DNA from: Allium sativum | Taxonomy: Eukaryota > Streptophyta > Magnoliopsida > Asparagales > Amaryllidaceae | Assembly (NCBI GenBank): GCA_030737875.1 | Contig: CM060918.1 | Span: 884,100,403 to 884,164,402, forward strand | DNA length: 64,000 bases | Direction: 5' to 3' | Part shown: positions 1 through 11,115 of the stretch, in pieces | How positions within the stretch are numbered: the stretch's first letter is position 1 | Layout: every line of letters starts with the position of its first letter | Program-made: the position numbers and the translations under genes | Notes under the pieces: model-generated | What the model saw: only the letters and a program-made list of their open reading frames with translations | The model's database searches: none | Told to the model about the DNA's origin: nothing

Positions 1-275
1 GTGATTGAGCCGATCTAATACCTAGGGTGTGTGTATATGCATTCACGAGCAACCACTAGCAACCACTTGCAACCATCAATCATAACATGTTTCAAATACA
101 TGTTTACATCCATTAGTTTCTACCTTAGGAGTTAGGAGAAAAAAGGACCGAGAAGATACACAAAAAGCTAGATACAAGCATAAACTTATGGAAAAACAGA
201 GATCAAAGATGTACTCTCAAAAAGAAAAGGGTAGGCAGCATGTATTCTGTCCTCAGTTTCCCAAGTCGCGTCTTC
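1..275 (-). other. Element C: 3' non-coding region after pol
   Basis: This stretch lies between the end of C's pol gene and its 3' LTR, which is off the left edge. It matches the equivalent region of element A (about 4880-5150), including the repeated 'accactagcaaccacttgcaacc' type text at 45-80 that also recurs, in opposite orientation, after B's pol gene near 18350. The chromodomain coding remnant continues to about 155-275 beyond a stop codon. Nothing else is visible. Confidence 0.75.
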
Positions 276-1243
276 CTACGCATCGCTCCATTGAACTTTA
301 ACAAGCTTGACTTCACGGTTGCGTAGCTTTTTGATTTCAGTTCCTATGATTCGAGTTGGAACTCTCCTCACAGTTATTTCTCGTTCTATTTCAACTTCTT
401 CTAGAATGCTTGGCTCCACCACTTCCGCAGACTCATGTAAACATTTCCGGAGATGAGAAACGTGAAAGACATTGTGAACTCCAGCCAACCATTTAGGCAG
501 CTCTACTCTATAAGCCATCTTCCCAATCTTCTCGATGATAGGGAACGATCCTACAAACCTTGGCGCTAGCTTTGCTGCGGATCCAAAGCGAATGACGTTC
601 CTTAAAGGAGATACCTTAAGGAAAACCCTGTACCCAACCTCAAACTCAAGGTCGGTCCTTCTTTTGTCTGCGTAGGATTTCTGTCTATCTTGGGCAGTCT
701 TCATTCTCCTTCGTATCAAGTCCACTTTTTCTGAAGTCTCTCTAATCATATCTGGCCCAAGTATAAGCTTGTCTGTGGACTCACACCAACAAGTTGGTGA
801 TCGGCACGGTCTTCCATACAAAGCTTCGAAGGGCGCCATGCCGATGGTGGCTTGGTAGCTATTGTTGTAGGCGAATTCCACTAAAGGAAGATGATCCTCC
901 CATGTCCCTCCAAAGTCAAGAACGCACAGTCTCAAAAGATCTTCTAATACTCTGTTAACTCTTTCCGTCTGACCATCGGTTTGGGGGTGATAGGCTGTGC
1001 TCAGGCATAACTGTGTGCCTACAGCTTCTGGCAGACTCTGCCAAAACTCGCTCGTTAAGATGGGATCTCGGTCACTCACTATGCTGGAGGGTATTCCATG
1101 GAGTCGAACTATTTCCTTGAGATAAAGAGAGGCTAGAGATGAGGCAGTCCTTCTACTCTTGACAGGTACAAAGTGTGCGCTTTTTGTGAGCCTGTCCACT
1201 ATTACCCAAATGCTAGTATTGCCCCTTCTTGACCTAGGCAACC
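276..1243 (-). pseudogene. Element C pol remnant: integrase core, C-terminal region and start of chromodomain
   Basis: Minus-strand Ty3/gypsy integrase, cut at its upstream end by insertion of element A. Reading begins inside the catalytic core right after the first Asp region (which lies at 22992 onward), runs through the second Asp (SDRD) and the QTERVNR glutamate, then the GPF-like region and the basic stretch before the chromodomain. A TAG at 276-278 replaces a Glu codon seen in A, so the chromodomain is cut although its sense continues past the stop. Residue changes against A include WCES for WWES. An open frame to 1277 exists only because it reads by chance into A's LTR; the true C sequence ends at 1243. 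The gene is inactive: it is split from its 5' half by more than 21 kb of inserted DNA. Confidence 0.9.
1239..1243. repeat. Target-site duplication of element A, left copy (CAACC)
   Basis: CAACC directly before the TG of the left A LTR; the same five bases follow the CA of the right A LTR at 22987-22991. Joining the two flanks restores the continuous integrase reading [12 protein letters not shown] of element C, which confirms one insertion event. Confidence 0.95.
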
Positions 1244-1627
1244 TGAAACACCCCACCTCCGTTAGGGTCACTCTCAAAGGGAATGCCCTAATTTTGGTGG
1301 AGGTTTATAAGTACAAGTCACAGATATACAAGACAGATATAAGAACACATATTTGTAAACAGCGGAAGAACAACAAACTTTATTTCATAAAGTCAAATAC
1401 GTGTTACAACAACATCCTTTCCAAAAACATAACATAACACTTTCATAATCTGTCTTGAGTACATTATTTTTAAAGAAGCATAAATAAAACATAGATAAAC
1501 TGCAAAAGCCCCATAGTGGATTGTCCAAAGCCATAGTTCAAAACAGGAAAGTCCAAGCAATACATTTCTCTTCTTCAAGCTGGATGTTGAGGTTGGTCAA
1601 GCTGCTGTGTTCCCTCCCTGAGGACCT

Positions 1628-1641
1628 GGGGGGGGGGGGGG
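1628..1641. repeat. G14 homopolymer in A 3' LTR
   Basis: Fourteen G residues; thirteen in the partner LTR (8996-9008). On the coding strand this is a C-run ending in CAG, discussed as a possible splice acceptor. Exact length is error-prone in sequencing. Confidence 0.9.
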
Positions 1642-2384
1642 AAATGGAAGAAAGAAGACGAAAGAAAAGTAGAGTCAGACATAAAGCCTGAGTAAGTCTA
1701 GTACTATTTTGTCTATGAATAAAGAACTGGGTATGATAAGTATAAACAAGAAGTGGGCATGCACTATAAACTTGGTTAAGTTGTCTAGGGTCGAATATAC
1801 TATCGTACCCCATGTTAATCTCTGAACCCATATAAACTAGTTCCCACTGTCACCCCATAATCAGGGTGATGTGATCCATTCAATGATGATCGACTCCTAC
1901 TCGCATAGTTACATGTGTCTTACGGCCCCCGATGTCGTAGTTACCTATGCTGGTCCCACCATGGGGTGTATCAAGTCCCGTGGTGGCGGCCCGACACAAC
2001 CTTAGAATGCACAGGTATGCTACTGGTGCCCAGTGCCTTAGTTTTCTGCGCCGGAGTGTGTGCACGCCCGCACTCCGTTAGAACCTACACTGCTACACCA
2101 CCGCCGTCGCTTTGACCTCTTACAATCAGCCCAGTAATCGTGCCCCACCCTGCCTAGTTTCAGGGTATCCTGATACACCTTCTAGGGTTACTGCTGAAAA
2201 GGGTCCCCCGTTACTAGGTTTTCTATCTCTAGCCAACATGCTAAGTTGGTTAAGTGTTTCCTAACCTAACCCCCACCAGTCCGTTTTGTTTAGCATGTTC
2301 CATTTTGATTAAGTCTTTAGTTCACTTAATCCTATCAATCCTGACTCAGCCTTAATTGTCTTATTAAGGCCCTGACCTCTCACA

Positions 2385-2566
2385 TTAGACAGGTATTGTT
2401 GTGGCTGCCTGTTGCCGGTTGGTTCCGGGCAGTCTTACGCCACAACTCAGTCTAACCTCGGGTCCTTGTTGGGCTCCATGTTTAACCTCTCACATTGGAT
2501 AGGTATTGTTGTGACTACTGGACAGCCGGGTGGTTCCGGGCAGGTTTACATCACAACTCAAACCAA
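2385..2566 (-). other. Tandem pair of two-tiered inverted repeats, A 3' LTR
   Basis: First unit: outer arms TTAGAC (2385-2390) and GTCTAA (2450-2455), inner arms GTTGTGGC (2398-2405) and GCCACAAC (2439-2446). Second unit: outer TTGGAT (2495-2500) with AACCAA (2561-2566, imperfect), inner GTTGTGA (2508-2514) and TCACAAC (2551-2557). The same pair is found in elements B, C and E with different arm sequences that still pair. Function unknown; a folded RNA or DNA element is inferred. Confidence 0.75.
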
Positions 2567-3041
2567 CCTCGGGTTAAACACATCGTATTTTCTACATTTA
2601 CATATTTTGTCATTCTTCTTTATTTCTTATATGTAAATATTTGCGGCCCATTATTAAGTTAATGGTGTAAAGGTTACACCAATCATGGGCCCAACCCATA
2701 CTTGAATTTGGGCCCTTCTATTTTATATTTTCATTCATTAATTAATTTTAACCCAACGTTATTTTCCCCCGTTTTACACGTCCGTATATATATACGTATT
2801 GGGGTTAGCCTTTTAAAGCCCAATTTAGCCATGCGAAAAGGGGAGGCTTATGGCGTGATTACATACACGAAAAGGGGAAGGTGAGCGTATGAACTATTAA
2901 TATGACGTTGGGAATACAAAATAGAAACTGGTGTACTTGCATAGTAGTGACATATACTTTGGTCATAAAACATAGGTGACATGAATTAAAGCATGTAAAC
3001 TTGCATAGGTTTAACTACAACATGAACCTATATTCTTATTT

Positions 3042-3190
3042 AGGCATAATGTCAAACATAAGCATGGCATAAATATTTCTAGCATAAGCATGGCATAATG
3101 TCAAACATAAGCATGGCATAATATCAAACATAAGCATGGCATAATACCAAACATAAGCATGGCATAATATCAAACATAAGCGTGGCATAA
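3042..3190. repeat. 23-bp tandem repeats in A 3' LTR
   Basis: About six copies of a 23-bp unit reading AACATAAGCATGGCATAAT with small variants. The matching array in the partner LTR is at 10411-10557. One internal copy differs (ATACC against ATATC). Confidence 0.9.
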
Positions 3191-3990
3191 GTATTTCTAA
3201 CATGAAACCATGATTCTTACTTTAGCCATGTAAACTTACAAAAGGGACTTTTTGAACCTAACCTAGCCATGTACCATATATGTCATCATAAAATTTCTGT
3301 AAACAAGATAGACTTAATCATGGATTTCAATTATGCTAAATATCATTCATAGCCTAGCCATATTCATAAGTTTGCAAATAGGTTTTCTAGTACAAAAGCA
3401 TGGCTTAATACATGATGCCAAATTCTCAACATAATTTCCTATGGATTATAATGACCAAACTTGTTCTAATTACTTACAAAATGATTTATGCACAAAAATA
3501 TACATCATGATGGCATAGTAGCAAAACCCCAAACTTGCATGAATTTAAATCATCTACATACATGTAGCTTCAACATGGATTACATAATTTGCGAAATATT
3601 CCAAACGTATACTTGCATAGAACTACCGCATGTAGTTCTTTATAACATGAATAACATAATTCAAGAATATCCAAACATATATAATATTTCAAATTGATAA
3701 GAACGCACAAATATGAATTACTTTATTGCCACAATTCAAGCATACAAACCAACACAATTGTTTATTCATACCAAAGTAATACTCTACTTACAATGGTGTG
3801 ATGAATTCTCTAATTTAGGGATTGAAGACGCAAATTCCTTTGTTGAATTGATTTGTTTAGGTTGCTTTAAGCTTTAGAATCTTTCTCCTAATCCTCTCTC
3901 CAATTTGGTGGCTACTCCTAGTCGTTCCTCAGCAACATGGCGGCTATGATCTTATTTTTGAATGAATAGATTAGGGTTTAGTCTAGGGTT

Positions 3991-3999
3991 GTTTATATA
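3991..3999 (-). promoter_or_regulatory. Candidate TATA box, A 3' LTR
   Basis: Minus-strand TATATAAAC about 530 bp from the LTR 5' end. The matching place in the partner LTR (22461-22469), and TATA-like motifs at similar depth in C (28862-28870) and B (11107-11114), support a pol II core promoter. No transcript evidence is available. Confidence 0.5.
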
Positions 4000-4149
4000 G
4001 AGGTTAGGAACTGATTAGGACCATTGATGTTGCTTGGATTGATCGTAGCCATTCATTCTAAGGAGAGACCAATTAAAACTTGCCACCTAGCCCTAGTGAC
4101 AAAGCAGACCACAGAAAATCGACCACATAGAGAATAGGCCAGCCGGGTT

Positions 4150-4255
4150 AGACTGGGCTCGACCTGGTCTGGACCAGGTCGACACCCCTGTCGACAGCCC
4201 TGTCGACAGGCCTGTCGACCTGGTTAGACCAGGTCGACAGCCCAGTCGACTTGGT
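4150..4255. repeat. GTCGAC palindrome array in A 3' LTR
   Basis: Repeated GTCGAC cores separated by ACCCCT, AGCCCT, AGGCCT and CTGGTTAGACCAG spacers; several spacers are themselves palindromic, so the block can fold into many alternative hairpins. It has one more 12-bp unit than the partner LTR at 22620-22712. Confidence 0.88.
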
Positions 4256-4528
4256 GGGTCAGGCGGGTGTTTTTCCGCCCTGGCCCATTGGGCCCCATTT
4301 TCGAATTTAAACCTGATTTATTCTGTTTGAATTTAAACTTGATTCTCAAACTTCCGAAGGCCATATCTTCTTCATACGGACTCCGTTTTTCGAAAACTCG
4401 GACTCTATTTCGCGTATTTTTTTGAGACGAACGCAATGGCGTATCCCGTTTCCCTTAGTTCTTTGATTTCAGATTAATTATACTTTAATTTGTTAATTTC
4501 ACAGTTATAGAATTCGCGGGGTGTTACA

Positions 4529-5095
4529 TTCTCCCCCACTTAAAAGGATTTCGTCCCCGAAATCTTCAAGTGTAGGAAAATGTATATCCTAACATCCAAT
4601 CATCCATCTACTCATCCATCAAACACGAGCATCCATTGTCCTTAAAAGACTTCTAATGCTTCATGATCATATGCGAAGTGTGTGTGTACATGCACTTATC
4701 TAATGCAAAATCAGGCGGTCTACTGATTCAGTTGACCTCCTTAATGTGAATTATGTAAGTGCCATGAATCCATTATGTATGCAAATTTTCCTATTCATGA
4801 TTCTACATGAGTGCACAATCATTCAATACAAATGCAACACCCACATGACAAAACATTGAAGTTCAACCATATACGAATGCAAACATATATGCATATGCAA
4901 TTATGAAGTGACTGAGCCGATCTAAAACCTAGATTGTGTGTGTATATGCAACCACGAGCAACCACTAGCAATCACTTGCAACCACTTGTAACCATCATCC
5001 ATAACATGTTTCAACTACATGTTTCCATCCAAAGGGTTTCTACCTAAAAGATACGGTTGAGGAAATATACCTAAAAAGATAGATAAAAGCGCAAC
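4529..5095 (-). other. Element A 3' non-coding region with polypurine tract
   Basis: Next to the LTR, the minus strand reads AAGTGGGGGAGAA (4529-4541), the polypurine tract used to prime plus-strand DNA. About 20 bp further in is the inverted repeat ATTTCGGGGACGAAAT (4548-4563), which recurs next to the polypurine tract of B, D and, weakened, of E and G. The rest holds short repeats of the 'ttgcaacca' kind and no gene. Confidence 0.85.
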
Positions 5096-8000
5096 TTAAG
5101 GAAAAAGAAAGATCAAGGTTTTACCCTCGAACAGAAAAGGGTAGGCAGTACGTATTCTAGCTTCAGTTTCCCAAGTCGCGTCTCCCTCGGCGTCGCTCCA
5201 CTGAACTTTGACGAGCTTGACTTCGCGGTTGCGTAGCTTCTTCACTTCCGTTCCTAAGATGCGGGTTGGAACTTTTCTTATGGTTGCTTCGCGTTCCACT
5301 TCGGCCTCTTCGAGTATATTTGGCTCTACCACTTCAGCAGACTCATGTAGACATTTTCGGAGATGTGAAACGTGAAAAACGTTGTGGACTCCAGCCAACT
5401 TCTCGGGTAGCTCTAATCTATAGGCCATTTTCCCAATTTTCTCGATGATAGGGAATGGCCCTACGAACCTTGGTGCTAGCTTTCCTGTGGTTCCAAAACG
5501 AACAACGTTTCTTAGCGGTGATACCTTGAGAAAAACTTTGTCTCCAACCTCAAATTCAAGGTCGGTCCTTCTCTTGTCGGCATAGGACTTTTGTCTGTCT
5601 TGGGCCGTCTTCATCCTTCTTCGTATTAAGTCTACTTTCTCTGAAGTCTCTCGGATCATATCTGGTCCAAGTATGAGCTTATCCGTAGACTCCCACCAAC
5701 AAGTGGGCGATCGGCACGGTCTTCCATACAAAGCTTCGAAGGGCGCCATTCCGATGGTTGCTTGATGGCTGTTGTTGTAGGCAAATTCCACCAAAGGAAG
5801 GTGGTCTTCCCATGTCCCTCCGAAGTCAAGGACGCATAGTCTTAGAAGGTCTTCCAAAACTCTGTTCACTCTCTCTGTTTGGCCGTCGGTTTGGGGATGA
5901 TAGGCTGTGCTCAAGCATAACTGCGTTCCTACTGCTTCTTGCAGACTCCGCCAAAACTCGCTGGTGAAAATGGGGTCTCGGTCACTAACAATGCTAGATG
6001 GTATTCCATGGAGTCGAACGATTTCCTTGAGGTAAAGTGATGCTAGGGATGAGGCAGTTCTTTTACTTTTGACAGGTAAAAAGTGGGCGCTTTTAGTAAG
6101 CCTATCCACTATTACCCAAATGCTAGTGTTGCCTCTCCTAGACCTAGGCAGCCCATCGATGAAGCCCATTGAGATGCTATCCCACTTCCACTGCGGGACC
6201 TCTAGAGGATGTAGTAGTCCGCCAGGCTTTTTCTGTTCCGCCTTAACCTGTTGGCACACCATACACTTAGAAACGAATTCTGCCACGTCCTTTTTCATGC
6301 CGTTCCAGAAGAAAGTCCTTTTTATGTCTTTGTACATTTTATCTCCGCCTGGATGTATCGTCATCTTGGAGTGATGTGCTTCCTCGAGAACCTTCTTTAT
6401 TAAATTTTGTGGGATGCATAGTCTTCCGTCTCGCCTTAGCAAACCTTTATCGTCAATGGAGTATCGGTTGAGGTGACTTGAAGTCTCACCCCTAATTAGC
6501 CTATCAATTATTTCCACAAGCTGAGGGTCTTCGCGTTGTGCTGCCCCTACTGAATCTACTAAAGTTGGGCGCACTTCGAGAGATGCAAGAAAGCCCGGTA
6601 CGAAATCGGAGGAAGGCCTAAAGTTGAAGCTGGCTATAAACTCTAGGCTTTGTCTTTCAACAAACAACGGGCTTAGGGTCAATTTCTTTCGGCTCGACGC
6701 GTCTGCCACTACGTTGCCTTTGCCCGGAGTGTAGGAGATTTCGAAATCGTACGAGGCAAGAAACTCCATCCATCTTTGTTGCCTCAAGTTAAGATCCTTC
6801 TGCGAGAAAAGATATTTCAACGATTTATGGTCAGTGTAAAGTTCGAACTTCTCACCTAGGAGATAGTGTCGCCAAGACTTGAGTGCAAAGACGATGGCGG
6901 CTAGCTCAAGATCGTGGGTTGGGTAGTTCTTTTCGTGCACCTTCAACTGCCTCCCGCCATAAGCTACTACCCTTCCTTCTTGCATTAAGACGGCGCCTAG
7001 CCCTGTCCCACATGCATCCGTATAAATAGTGAACATCTTGCTCCCATCTGGCAGCGTCAAAACTGGGGCTGTTGTGAGAGCCCTTTTCAGTCGTTGGAAA
7101 GCAAACTCGCAATCCAAGTCCCAATTGAACACTAGATTCTTCTTAGTCAATTTCGTGAGCGGAGCTGAGATTTTCGCAAAATCCCTTATGAACTTTCGAT
7201 AGAAACCCGCTAGTCCTAGAAAGCTTCGGACCTCAGTCGCATTCCTTGGTGTCTTCCAATCCTGTACCGCCACTACCTTAGCAGGGTCCACTGCTAACCC
7301 TTGTTTGGATACTATGTGCCCAAGGAACCTCACCTCTTCTCTCCAAAAGTGGCATTTGGAGAATTTGGCTTTTAGTTGATGGACTCGCAAAGTTTCCATG
7401 ATTGCCCTTAAGTGCTGAGCATGTTCCTCTTCACTCTTTGAGAAGATAAGGATATCATCTACGAAGACCACTACGAATTTGTTGAGGAAATCTCTAAATA
7501 CCCTACTCATCAGGTCCACGAAGTAAGCAGGTGCATTTGTCAAGCCGAAAGGCATGACAAGCCATTCAAAGAAGCCGTCTGGGGTTCTGAACGCCGTTTT
7601 ATCGATGCTATCTTCAGCCACCCTTAGCTGATGAAAACCGGTTGCTAAATCGAGTTGGGAGAAAACAGACGCTCCTACAAGCTGGTCAAATAAATCGTCA
7701 ATTCTAGGGAGAGGGTGCCTATTCTTTTTCGTTAGCTTGTTGAGCTCCCTATAGTCAACACATAGACGGAGTGAACCATCCGCCTTTGTAGCGAACACCA
7801 CTGGAGCGCCCCATTCTGAAATGCTCCTCCTAATGAACCCCTTTTCTAGAAGCTCTTTAATCTGTTTACTGAGCTCTTTCCTTTCTCGTGGAGCCATATG
7901 TCTAACGGGCAACGCAACGGGCTTTGCATTATCTACAAGATATATGCGGAAGTCTATTTCCCGCTTCGGAGGCAAGCCCTTCACCTCTTCGAAGACATCC

Positions 8001-8253
8001 GGATATTCCCGGACCACTCTAACTGATTTCAAATTTTCAACAGAGGCATCTAGCGATTCAAGATAACTAAGCATAACCGCATACGAGGGATTACAAGAAA
8101 TTTCCAAAGTATTACCGAGCTGGGTTAGGAGCCTAACAACCCTTTTCTCACAATCAAGGATGGCCCCATTACTGGATAGCCAATCCATACCCAAAATCAA
8201 ACCATACCCCGAAAAGCCCAAAACAAAGGCACAACATTGAAATTCAACACTTA
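5096..8253 (-). CDS. Element A pol: protease end, RT, RNase H, integrase, chromodomain
   Basis: A long minus-strand open frame of about 1050 codons, counted from the breakpoint at 8253 (first Met at 8221). It encodes the end of the protease domain, reverse transcriptase with FVDD near residue 253, RNase H with D402, E439 and D464, integrase with an HHCC zinc site (CMVC at 653-656), SDRD and QTERVNR catalytic residues, and a C-terminal chromodomain from about 985 to 1032. It is open to the end yet not normal. The first integrase Asp is Gly (codon 6164-6166 is GGC; C and B have Asp), and the RNase H end reads VVADASS instead of VVADALS. The start is lost because the upstream gag-protease part is inverted, so translation as a polyprotein is not possible. 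Numbering is from the Met at 8221. Confidence 0.9.
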
Positions 8254-8608
8254 GTAAAGGACTGCCGGAAAAAGAAGGCCAAGGAGAATGGTGGGTGCTT
8301 TTCTTGCGGTGAGACAGGCCATAGGGCTAAGGACTGCCCAAAGAAACGAGGACAGGGGCAGAGGGCTGGATCCACCCCTGGGGCACAGGTTCATGTGCTG
8401 GAAGCGCCACCTCTGCAACAGCGAGGTATAAATACTTCTGTAGAAAGTGTAGTTTATCTTTATGATCACCCCGTTCGCACTTTATTTGATTCTGGCGCAT
8501 CACACTCCTTTATCTCGTCTGCTTTAGTAGAATCTCTGCACCTAAAAACTAGTATGGTAGAGGACCCCTTAATTGTTTCAAACCCAATTGGGGGCCCAGC
8601 TCATTTGT
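8254..8608 (+). pseudogene. Element A gag zinc-knuckle and protease segment, inverted
   Basis: This piece lies on the plus strand, opposite to the rest of A. It encodes the end of one CCHC knuckle, a full second knuckle ([14 protein letters not shown]), the linker, and the protease start with the catalytic LFDSGASHSF motif, ending at NPIGGPAHL before TAA. Against C and B it is the segment that should precede the pol part on the minus strand. Its two ends join pol (at a shared TAG, 8252-8254) and the three bases next to the 5' LTR. Most of gag, the primer site and the leader are missing. Inversion plus deletion explains it; whether it happened before, during or after integration is not known. 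Confidence 0.88.
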
Positions 8609-9751
8609 AAGTGAAACACCCCACCTCCGTTAGGGTCACTCTCAAAGGGAATGCCCTAATTTTGGTGGAGGTTTATAAGTACAAGTCACAGATATACAAG
8701 ACAGATATAAGAACACATATTTGTAAACAGCGGAAGAACAACAAACTTTATTTCATAAAGTCAAATACGTGTTACAACAACATCCTTTCCAAAAACATAA
8801 CATAACACTTTCATAATCTGTCTTGAGTACATTATTTTTAAAGAAGCATAAATAAAACATAGATAAACTGCAAAAGCCCCATAGTGGATTGTCCAAAGCC
8901 ATAGTTCAAAACAGGAAAGTCCAAGCAATACATTTCTCTTCTTCAAGCTGGATGTTGAGGTTGGTCAAGCTGCTGTGTTCCCTCCCTGAGGACCTGGGGG
9001 GGGGGGGGAAATGGAAGAAAGAAGACGAAAGAAAAGTAGAGTCAGACATAAAGCCTGAGTAAGTCTAGTACTATTTTGTCTATGAATAAAGAACTGGGTA
9101 TGATAAGTATAAACAAGAAGTGGGCATGCACTATAAACTTGGTTAAGTTGTCTAGGGTCGAATATACTATCGTACCCCATGTTAATCTCTGAACCCATAT
9201 AAACTAGTTCCCACTGTCACCCCATAATCAGGGTGATGTGATCCATTCAATGATGATCGGCTCCTACTCGCATAGTTACATGTGTCTTACGGCCCCCGAT
9301 GTCGTAGTTACCTATGCTGGTCCCACCATGGGGTGTATCAAGTCCCGTGGTGGCGGCCCGACACAACCTTAGAATGCACAGGTATGCTACTGGTGCCCAG
9401 TGCCTTAGTTTTCTGCGCCGGAGTGTGTGCACGCCCGCACTCCGTTAGAACCTACACTGCTACACCACCGCCGTCGCTTTGACCTCTTACAATCAGCCCA
9501 GTAATCGTGCCCCACCCTGCCTAGTTTCAGGGTATCCTGATACACCTTCTAGGGTTACTGCTGAAAAGGGTCCCCCGTTACTAGGTTTTCTATCTCTAGC
9601 CAACATGCTAAGTTGGTTAAGTGTTTCCTAACCTAACCCCCACCAGTCCGTTTTGTTTAGCATGTTCCATTTTGATTAAGTCTTTAGTTCACTTAATCCT
9701 ATCAATCCTGACTCAGCCTTAATTGTCTTATTAAGGCCCTGACCTCTCACA

Positions 9752-9933
9752 TTAGACAGGTATTGTTGTGGCTGCCTGTTGCCGGTTGGTTCCGGGCAGT
9801 CTTACGCCACAACTCAGTCTAACCTCGGGTCCTTGTTGGGCTCCATGTTTAACCTCTCACATTGGATAGGTATTGTTGTGACTACTGGACAGCCGGGTGG
9901 TTCCGGGCAGGTTTACATCACAACTCAAACCAA
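9752..9933 (-). other. Tandem pair of two-tiered inverted repeats, A 5' LTR
   Basis: Same two units as at 2385-2566, with identical arms: TTAGAC/GTCTAA enclosing GTTGTGGC/GCCACAAC, then TTGGAT/AACCAA enclosing GTTGTGA/TCACAAC. Confidence 0.75.
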
Positions 9934-10410
9934 CCTCGGGTTAAACACATCGTATTTTCTACATTTACATATTTTGTCATTCTTCTTTATTTCTTATATG
10001 TAAATATTTGCGGCCCATTATTAAGTTAATGGTGTAAAGGTTACACCAATCATGGGCCCAACCCATACTTGAATTTGGGCCCTTCTATTTTATATTTTCA
10101 TTCATTAATTAATTTTAACCCAACGTTATTTTCCCCCGTTTTACACGTCCGTATATATATACGTATTGGGCTTAGCCTTTTAAAGCCCAATTTAGCCATG
10201 CGAAAAGGGGAGGCTTATGGCGTGATTACATACACGAAAAGGGGAAGGTGAGCGTATGAACTTGCAATATGACGTTGGGAATACAAAATAGAAACTGGTG
10301 TACTTGCATAGTAGTGACATATACTTTGGTCATAAAACATAGGTGACATGAATTAAAGCATGTAAACTTGCATAGGTTTAACTACAACATGAACCTATAT
10401 TCTTATTTAG

Positions 10411-10557
10411 GCATAATGTCAAACATAAGCATGGCATAAATATTTCTAGCATAAGCATGGCATAATGTCAAACATAAGCATGGCATAATATCAAACATAA
10501 GCATGGCATAATATCAAACATAAGCATGGCATAATATCAAACATAAGCGTGGCATAA
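10411..10557. repeat. 23-bp tandem repeats in A 5' LTR
   Basis: Partner of the array at 3042-3190, same copy number. Confidence 0.88.
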
Positions 10558-10629
10558 GTATTTCTAACATGAAACCATGATTCTTACTTTAGCCATGTAA
10601 AATTACAAAAGGGACTTTTTGAACCTAAC

Positions 10630-10634
10630 CTAGC
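10630..10634. repeat. Target-site duplication of element B, left copy (CTAGC)
   Basis: CTAGC before the TG of B's 5' LTR; the second copy is at 21733-21737. Removing B and one copy restores the sequence found uninterrupted near 3257 in the other A LTR. Confidence 0.96.
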
Positions 10635-10916
10635 TGTAACAACCCGTATTTTCAATAAACTGTTATAACATAAATCGAGGCAGAATTTAATTTAAAAATC
10701 AGAATCAGGGGAAACGGGCTATGCCATTGCGTTCGTCTCGGAAAAATACGCGAATTAGAGTCCGAGTTTTCGAAAATCGGAGTCCGTATGACCCGGTTAA
10801 GGCCCATTGAAGTTTTCAGAAATTTCTATACTAAAGACAGATTTAAATTTCAAATTAAAATCAAGGTTTAGGGCTAATCAGGGTTAGGCGGGAAAATTCC
10901 CGCCAGGGGGGCCCAT

Positions 10917-10975
10917 GTCGACAGGCATGTCGACAGGGCACCCAGGGTGTCGACTGCCCTGTCGACAGGGGGTGC
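10917..10975. repeat. GTCGAC palindrome array in B 5' LTR
   Basis: Four GTCGAC cores with CTGTCGACAG style surroundings, followed by the GGGTGCCCAGG block. It is one 12-bp unit shorter than the array in the 3' LTR (19057-19130). Confidence 0.88.
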
Positions 10976-11106
10976 CCAGGCAGTTCAGCCTGGTGCACCA
11001 TTTCTGATTTGGGTTGGGTCATGTGGCTTGGTTCTGGAGAATTCTAAGATCTGACGGGCCAAACCTAATCTAGGGTTAATCCTAGGGCCTAAAACACTCT
11101 AATTCT

Positions 11107-11115
11107 CTATAAATA
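11107..11115 (+). promoter_or_regulatory. Candidate TATA box, B 5' LTR
   Basis: CTATAAATA about 470 bp into the LTR, after the conserved GC-rich block; this would drive transcription of B. The copy in the 3' LTR is at 19262-19270. Confidence 0.5.

Larger units (their letters stand above)
1244..4528 (-). repeat. Element A 3' LTR (3285 bp)
   Basis: On the minus strand it starts TGTAACACCCC at 4528 and ends GGGGTGTTTCA at 1244. It is the same sequence as 8612-10634 plus 21738-22986, with only a few substitutions seen by eye, a G-run of 14 instead of 13, and one extra 12-bp GTCGAC unit near 4190; these two indels fully account for the 13-bp length difference. Internal landmarks: G-run at 1628-1641, paired stem-loops at 2385-2566, 23-bp tandem repeats at 3042-3190, possible TATA box at 3991-3999, GTCGAC array at 4150-4255. 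Confidence 0.95.
8612..10634 (-). repeat. Element A 5' LTR, left part
   Basis: This is the first 2023 bp (plus-strand order) of the second A LTR. It matches 1244-3256 nearly base for base and is interrupted by element B at 10635. The remainder is at 21738-22986. It contains a G13 run at 8996-9008, the paired stem-loops at 9752-9933 and the 23-bp repeats at 10411-10557. The three bases AAG before it match those before C's LTR at 26313-26315, but the primer site beyond them is gone. Confidence 0.95.

Noticed and set aside
1244..1277. Start of the 333-codon minus frame (276-1277) as a real integrase N-terminus
   Set aside because: The first residues come from element A's LTR; true C coding begins at 1243. 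The fusion is a chance of the insertion.
3042..3190. CRISPR-like spaced repeats
   Set aside because: Simple 23-bp tandem repeats without unique spacers, in a plant retroelement LTR.
4510..4535. The GGGGTGTTACA / TGTAACACCCC ends as telomere-like or promoter sequence
   Set aside because: They are the short inverted ends of the LTRs, explained by the TG..CA rule.
8608..8612. Self-integration of A's cDNA as the cause of the inversion
   Set aside because: The LTR end is not joined directly to internal sequence; three leader bases (AAG) remain between them, which fits rejoining at short matches better.
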